A stretch of DNA of 19,138 nucleotides, taken from positions 1-19,138 of the forward strand of contig JAWOJF010000212.1 of assembly GCA_046481785.1 (NCBI GenBank), given 5' to 3'. A program made the translations under genes and the position numbers. A model generated the notes under the pieces. The model was not told the DNA's origin. It worked only from the letters and a program-made list of their open reading frames with translations, and ran no database searches. The DNA comes from JAWOJF01 sp046481785 (lineage in GTDB: Bacteria > Bacteroidota > Ignavibacteria > Ignavibacteriales > Ignavibacteriaceae). Positions 15,034 to 19,138 of the stretch are shown here, piece after piece; within the stretch, counting starts at the first letter, position 1; the number at the start of each line of letters is the position of its first letter.

Positions 15034-15684
15034 TCACAATTTTAATTTGGCCAGATTTTCTTTTTTACCGATAATGATTAAAATGTTATCCGGCTGGAGT
15101 TTATAGTTAGGATTAGGTATTAAATTAAATTTATCCAGCAGAACATCTTTTACTGCAATTACATCGATATTATATTTGTTCCTAAGCTGTAGTTCATTTA
15201 AGGTTTGACCGGAAAATTTATCGGGGACAACAAATTCAACTATACTATATTCAGGGGCAAGGGGTATATGCTCTATTAAATTAGGGGTATTAAGTTTTTC
15301 TGCCAGTCGTTTTGCCGAATCTTTTTCAGGGTTAATAATTTCGGCCGCACCTATTTTTTTAAGGATAGTACCATGTATGTCTTCAACAACCTTAACGATG
15401 ATATTTGTTACGCCTAATTCTCTAAGGTACAAAGTTGCAAGTGAACTAGCCTCAAGAGAATCTCCAAGGCTTACAATTACTCCTGTAACATTTTTATTTA
15501 TTAGTTCCGAGAGTACAGCTTTGTCCCGGACATCAGCAGTAACAGCTTCTGTTACATACTCTTTTATTTGTTCAACTTTTTTCGAATCAATATCAATTGC
15601 CAGAACTTCATTGCCTTTTTCAACAAGAGCAACCGCAACATTATGCCCAAAATTTCCCAAGCCCATAACAACAAACTGTGTCAT
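15034..15684 (-). CDS. ktrA: Ktr potassium uptake regulatory subunit KtrA
   Basis: The 216-residue protein is a single RCK module, the size of B. subtilis KtrA (about 222). GLGNFG (8-13) is the nucleotide loop, with Asp31 at the end of the second strand; the RCK_C domain covers about 140-216. KtrA forms an octameric ring beneath the KtrB dimer and opens it when ATP is bound; its RCK_C domain is a c-di-AMP target in Gram-positive bacteria, not shown here. AAGGAG about nine bases before the ATG supports the start. It lies 21 bases after ktrB and is surely co-transcribed. The half-size architecture tells it apart from the tandem-domain TrkA on the facing operon. Confidence 0.93.
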   Translation of the reverse strand: MTQFVVMGLGNFGHNVAVALVEKGNEVLAIDIDSKKVEQIKEYVTEAVTADVRDKAVLSELINKNVTGVIVSLGDSLEASSLATLYLRELGVTNIIVKVVEDIHGTILKKIGAAEIINPEKDSAKRLAEKLNTPNLIEHIPLAPEYSIVEFVVPDKFSGQTLNELQLRNKYNIDVIAVKDVLLDKFNLIPNPNYKLQPDNILIIIGKKENLAKLKL

Positions 15685-15705
15685 TTTTAATAACTCCTTT
15701 TTGTT

Positions 15706-17046
15706 TTATCCGACCAATATCTCATCTTCTGCATACCTGATAGCAACTCTCTCTTTTTTTACTACACTTAACCCAATAGCAAGTGGACCTATCCTTCCTA
15801 TCAGCATTGTAATAATTATTAAAATTTTGGCAAAAGAGGAAAGCTCCGCAGTAATACCGGCAGAAAGACCAACTGTACCAAGCGCTGAAATAACCTCAAA
15901 AACGATTTTTATAAAGTCTGATTTCTCAGTAATAGTTAATAATAACACTGCAATAAAAGCCCACATACCGGTTAACAAAGCAATTGCCAGGGCACGTTTA
16001 ACAGTCTCATCGGTAATACTTCTCTTAAAAACAGATATACTTTTTTTTATGGACAACTGACTATATAAAGAAAAGAGTATAACAGCCAGGGTGGTTAGTT
16101 TTATTCCGCCGGCTGTACTGCCGGAACCTGCACCTATAAACATCAGAAGAATAATATAAAACATACTTGGAACAGACAGTAAGCCAATATCTATTGAATT
16201 AAATCCGGCTGTGGTTGAAGCTGAAAGAGATTGAAAAACAGAAGTAATCATTCTCTCATTAAAACCCGATGCAAATTTCTCACCTTCTGAAAAGAAAATT
16301 ATTATTATCCCGGTTAAATTGAGTAATATTGCAAGTGCTAATATCAATTTTGTATGTGTTGAAAGTCTTCGCTTTGACCTTGCCCCGGGTTTAACAAAAA
16401 CATAAATATCATAAAGAACAAAAAAACCTGCGGCACCAAATATTATTAAGCCAATAATAATGCCATTTAGAACTAAGCTGTTTTTAAATTGCATAAAACT
16501 ATCCCCGTAAATGGAAAAACCAGCCGTAGTAAAAGCAGAGATAGAATGAAAAACAGCAGAAAAGAAAGCTTCTCCAAAACTGTAAAAATTTAAGAAGTAA
16601 AATGTTAGTATAACAATACCAATCCCTTCAATTATCAGGGTAAAATAAAGCATTAATTTTACAAACCTAATCAACTCAATTTTTGAGGGACGGTTAATAG
16701 ATTCTCTCAATAAAATTCTATAACTCATTGAAAGTTCTTTTCCAAATCCAAGAACTGCCAACGCTACAAAAATCATATATCCTAATCCACCAACCTGGAA
16801 AAGAATCATGATTACAGTTTGTCCAAAAACATTATAGAAAGTTCCTGTATCAACAACAACTAAACCTGTAGTTGTAACGGCTGAAGCTGATGTAAACAAG
16901 GCATCGAGGAATGGTGTAAACTGGCCACTAGCAGAAGAGACGGGTAACATTAAAATTACAGCGCCTATTATACTCAGGGTGGAATATCCTAAAGATAACA
17001 AGCGAACCGGGGTTAAAAACTGTCTAAATAAGGTGTAATTCTTCAA
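15706..17046 (-). CDS. ktrB: Ktr potassium uptake transmembrane subunit KtrB
   Basis: The 446-residue membrane protein has four pore segments with filters TTTGLV (58-63), TTAGFS (173-178), TTAGFN (278-283) and GTVGLS (390-395). The gating loop GSGSTAGGIK (307-316) is complete. The first pore starts about 40 residues from the N-terminus, without the two extra helices seen in TrkH, so it is of the KtrB type. KtrB-type transporters usually couple potassium uptake to sodium. The start is TTG at 17046: an in-frame TAG lies two codons upstream and the next Met is inside the first helix. No clear Shine-Dalgarno is present. It is the first gene of ktrB-ktrA, and the C-terminus (KKERVAIRYAEDEILVG) is cytoplasmic. 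Confidence 0.93.
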   Translation of the reverse strand: MKNYTLFRQFLTPVRLLSLGYSTLSIIGAVILMLPVSSASGQFTPFLDALFTSASAVTTTGLVVVDTGTFYNVFGQTVIMILFQVGGLGYMIFVALAVLGFGKELSMSYRILLRESINRPSKIELIRFVKLMLYFTLIIEGIGIVILTFYFLNFYSFGEAFFSAVFHSISAFTTAGFSIYGDSFMQFKNSLVLNGIIIGLIIFGAAGFFVLYDIYVFVKPGARSKRRLSTHTKLILALAILLNLTGIIIIFFSEGEKFASGFNERMITSVFQSLSASTTAGFNSIDIGLLSVPSMFYIILLMFIGAGSGSTAGGIKLTTLAVILFSLYSQLSIKKSISVFKRSITDETVKRALAIALLTGMWAFIAVLLLTITEKSDFIKIVFEVISALGTVGLSAGITAELSSFAKILIIITMLIGRIGPLAIGLSVVKKERVAIRYAEDEILVG

Positions 17047-17131
17047 TTTCTATGTAAAAACCTCATTAACAGCCCGAAAACATAAAGAAAATAACCGCAC
17101 GCTCCAAATTATTAAATTATTAAGTAGTCAA

Positions 17132-18028
17132 TCAAACTTTATCTGAATTGCATGAAGCACTTTGTGCGCATGTTTCAATTTGGATTGTAGGATGTTCTAT
17201 GTCAAACCTGTCATGAAGTTCGCAGCAAACCCGGCTTAAAAACTTATCGTCATTAATGTGTTCAGGAATTACCAGGTGAACAGTTAAGGCAGTCTCAGTT
17301 GTACTCATTCCCCAGATATGAAGATCATGTACATCCTTTACGCCGGGAAGAGAGAAAAGATAATTTCTAATTTCATCCGTTTTAATATTAGACGGTACGG
17401 CATCCATTGAAAGGAGGAAGGAATCTCTTAATAATCCCCATGTACCTATGGTAATTACAACTACTATAAGCAAGCTAACCAAGGGATCAAGCCAGAGAAT
17501 ATTTGTAAATGTAATAATTAATCCTGCAGCAACAACACCAAGAGAAACACCTGCATCAGCAGCCATGTGCAGAAAAGCCCCTTTTATGTTTATATCCCTT
17601 TCTTTTCCTTTTATAAATAACAGCGCAGTAATAGTATTTATTACTACCCCAACTCCGGCAACAATCATCATTACACTTCCTTCAACAGGCTGGGGTGTAA
17701 TAAACTTTCTTATTGCTTCAATAGTAATTGCTCCTACTGCAATTAATAAAAGCAGGGCATTAAGAAAAGCAGCTAATATTGTCGATTTCCTCAGCCCATA
17801 AGTTCTGTTTTGGGTAGGGGACGTTTTTGCCAGGTAAGCAGCTCCCCACGCCAGAATAAGGCCAAGCACATCACTTAAATTGTGCCCCGCATCTGCAATC
17901 AGCGCCATAGAGTTTATCATGAAACCAAAGGCTGCTTCAACAATTACATATAAAATATTTAAAACAATACCCACGGCAAATGCTTTGCCGAAATCAGCAG
18001 TATGCGGATGTGAGTGTGTATGTGCCAT
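17132..18028 (-). CDS. Cation diffusion facilitator, zinc-type exporter
   Basis: The 298-residue protein is a CDF antiporter that moves Zn2+ (or Co2+/Cd2+) out of the cytoplasm in exchange for protons, acting as a dimer. It has six membrane helices and a cytoplasmic metal-sensing domain (about 210-288). The transport site is His49 and Asp53 in helix 2 (DAGHNLSD) and His154 and Asp158 in helix 5 (HMAADAG), the HxxxD/HxxxD set typical of CzcD/ZitB-type zinc exporters. A His-rich N-terminus (HTHSHPH, 3-9) and a His-linked DLHIWGMS block (235-242) fit this group. The C-terminal tail has extra cysteines (Cys287, Cys293). The ATG has no strong ribosome site. No metal-responsive regulator is adjacent. 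Confidence 0.93.
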   Translation of the reverse strand: MAHTHSHPHTADFGKAFAVGIVLNILYVIVEAAFGFMINSMALIADAGHNLSDVLGLILAWGAAYLAKTSPTQNRTYGLRKSTILAAFLNALLLLIAVGAITIEAIRKFITPQPVEGSVMMIVAGVGVVINTITALLFIKGKERDINIKGAFLHMAADAGVSLGVVAAGLIITFTNILWLDPLVSLLIVVVITIGTWGLLRDSFLLSMDAVPSNIKTDEIRNYLFSLPGVKDVHDLHIWGMSTTETALTVHLVIPEHINDDKFLSRVCCELHDRFDIEHPTIQIETCAQSASCNSDKV

Positions 18029-18140
18029 AATAATATATTTAACCTGTACTAAAATAGTATATTACTTTTATAATTTGAACCGGAATTATAAATGATAAAA
18101 TTCACAATCAGGAGAACCTCAATTTCCTGTCACATTATTA

Positions 18141-18148
18141 TAAATTTG
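18141..18148 (+). promoter_or_regulatory. Candidate -7 promoter box for the small secreted protein gene
   Basis: TAAATTTG fits TAnnTTTG and lies 53 bases before the ATG at 18201, in the divergent region after the CDF gene start. A TTTCC about 15 bases upstream is a poor -33 match. Confidence 0.4.
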
Positions 18149-18200
18149 CAGGTTTTACATTCGTAATGAAATAATGGTTGAATCTACCCGGGAGGCTTTG

Positions 18201-18560
18201 ATGAAAAAAACAATAATGCTTTTTTTAACCGTACCGTTTATTTTGTTTGCACAGGGGATACAGGATACTACTGCTGACAGGATTGTAATTTCAGAGAATG
18301 CATGGGAGTGTATAAATGATATTTCTGAAAATCCTGATGCAGTAAAATATCTTCTGCAAACTCTAGTTAGTGATAAGGAAAAATTTAAATCTCTTATAAG
18401 GGAAGTTGTTAATGATCCTGCTATGAAAGAAGTTATCAGAGAACTTCGGAATACTTTGCGTGAAGACAGGGGGTTGATAGATGAGAAAAAAAATAAATCA
18501 AAAGAAATTGATGTTAACGGAGAGAGCGATTATACATATTTAAAGAGCCCCAGCAAGTAA
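18201..18560 (+). CDS. Small secreted hypothetical protein
   Basis: I do not recognise this 119-residue protein. The start at 18201 is preferred because GGGAGG (18190-18195) lies five bases before it and the protein then opens with a clean signal peptide, MKKTIMLFLTVPFILFAQG, likely cut after Ala17 or Gly19. A start nine codons upstream (18174) would spoil the signal. The mature part has a helical stretch (about 40-90) rich in Glu, Lys and Arg with PDAVKYLLQTLVSD and NDPAMKEVIRELRNTL. This repeats a loose 'N/D-P-x-(A/M)-(V/K)' pattern, so it may be two short helical repeats. The tail is polar (KNKSKE). A periplasmic or secreted helical protein is likely. No neighbour gives a role. Confidence 0.7.
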   Translation: MKKTIMLFLTVPFILFAQGIQDTTADRIVISENAWECINDISENPDAVKYLLQTLVSDKEKFKSLIREVVNDPAMKEVIRELRNTLREDRGLIDEKKNKSKEIDVNGESDYTYLKSPSK

Positions 18561-18976
18561 AATCCTCACGGTTTTGATATGCAATTGCTGCATATATCAG
18601 GGGAAGAAAAATCCTTAAATAGAATATGTTGTGAAAAAAGGGAGTGCTGTGAATAATGATTAGTTTCCGCCCTTACCTGCCCGGGCTGTTGCCGAACTCT
18701 TAAATTGTCCGGAATGACAATTCCAGGCTCTCCAGCACTCTGAAAATCATGAATTAACCTTTCGATACAATAGTTTAAAGTTCTGCAACTACCTGAAAAG
18801 CAGACTATTAAGACAATATTTTGCTTCCTTTTATTTTTTTCTTAAATCAAACTTATTTGTACAGATGTGATAAAAATCAGTGCTGTCCAAAATAAAATTA
18901 TTATTATAATAATATTCCTAAATAGAGGCAGAATCCGGATTTTTTTAATTATCATCAAATCGATCCTCAATCTATC

Positions 18977-18989
18977 GTCCCTACGGGAC
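18977..18989. repeat. REP-like palindrome 1
   Basis: GTCCC-TAC-GGGAC. With its flanks (C on the left, T on the right), its reverse complement is AGTCCCGTAGGGACG, which is nearly identical to palindrome 3 (one-base insertion). GC-rich arms stand out in AT-rich DNA. Confidence 0.75.
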
Positions 18990-19024
18990 TTTATTTCATT
19001 CTGTAATTTATTCTATAAACGTTT

Positions 19025-19039
19025 AATCCCTACGGGATT
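19025..19039. repeat. REP-like palindrome 2
   Basis: AATCCC-TAC-GGGATT, sharing the CCCTACGGG core with palindrome 1. It abuts another palindrome, TGTAAT-A-ATTACA (19039-19051). Confidence 0.75.
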
Positions 19040-19118
19040 GTAATAATTACAGGAATACAAGGACTTATACCATAAACAGGTAACTATATGTTAAGGTATA
19101 ATATATATTGCTGTTTTA

Positions 19119-19134
19119 AGTCCCGTCAGGGACG
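19119..19134. repeat. REP-like palindrome 3, inverted relative to palindrome 1
   Basis: AGTCCC-GTCA-GGGACG, an inverted near-copy of palindrome 1 with one inserted base in the loop. It lies four bases from the window end, so further copies may continue outside. Confidence 0.72.
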
Positions 19135-19138
19135 TTAT

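Larger units (their letters stand above)
18561..19138. other. Gene-free region carrying REP-like palindromes
   Basis: No frame here codes a credible protein. The first part holds a small hairpin without T-tract (ATATGCA 18577-18583, TGCATAT 18589-18595) and AT-rich DNA. The last 160 bases hold three related GC-armed palindromes, listed separately. I see no tRNA, rRNA or CRISPR. Confidence 0.6.

Noticed and set aside
15377..16060. 227-residue plus-strand open frame antisense to ktrA/ktrB
   Set aside because: It spans two firmly identified genes and its sequence is low in complexity, rich in Ser/Thr/Ile, typical of a shadow frame.
18577..18595. ATATGCA/TGCATAT hairpin after the small secreted protein as terminator
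   Set aside because: No T-tract follows; the downstream sequence is ATCAGGGGAAG.
18977..19138. CRISPR array
   Set aside because: The three repeats are short palindromes in both orientations with unequal spacing and no conserved full-length repeat unit; no cas gene is present.

Overview
The window looks like an ordinary chromosomal segment of an AT-rich member of the Bacteroidota/Ignavibacteriota group. The evidence is a GldC-family protein, several upstream regions with a TAnnTTTG box (the -7 element of the Bacteroidota housekeeping sigma factor), an orphan LytTR response regulator, a bacterial deoxyhypusine-synthase-like protein, and mixed start-site signals (some AAGGAG, several genes with none). 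Placement nearer Ignavibacteria than Bacteroidia is an impression from gene content, not proven. There is no rRNA, tRNA, CRISPR array, phage or intact transposase.

Layout. gldC (156-536, +) meets cydB tail to tail with one base between them. From 538 to 9613 everything is on the minus strand: cydAB (a bd-type quinol oxidase with a short, cyanide-insensitive-like Q-loop region), a secreted CBM48 plus (alpha/alpha)6 glycoside hydrolase, a CPYCHGYE-type flavoprotein disulfide oxidoreductase, a small PspC-domain protein followed by a PQQ-type beta-propeller lipoprotein, an orphan receiver-LytTR regulator whose linker is almost pure Asn/Gly/His, and a TonB-anchor-like membrane protein. From 9716 to 14987 genes run on the plus strand: an SDR epimerase, the deoxyhypusine-synthase-like protein, then trkA and trkH. 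Between the last two blocks, just upstream of trkA, lies a 187-bp MITE-like element with terminal inverted repeats. A second potassium uptake operon (ktrB-ktrA, minus, 15034-17046) converges on trkAH. A zinc-type CDF exporter (minus) and a small secreted protein (plus) follow. The last 578 bases have no gene but carry three REP-like palindromes with GTCCC/GGGAC or ATCCC/GGGAT arms.

How the genes relate. The clearest functional module is ion homeostasis: two complete but different potassium uptake systems, TrkAH and KtrAB, face each other, with a divalent metal exporter next door. cydAB is a self-contained respiratory operon. The glycosidase, flavoprotein and PQQ-type protein are separate transcription units or short operons with no common pathway that I can show. 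The best-supported oddities are the MITE-like element abutting trkA, the NG/H minisatellite inside the response regulator, the substituted active-site region in the deoxyhypusine-synthase-like protein, the TonB-like anchor on a non-TonB protein, and the terminal palindrome cluster. I do not see a clearly new multi-gene system.
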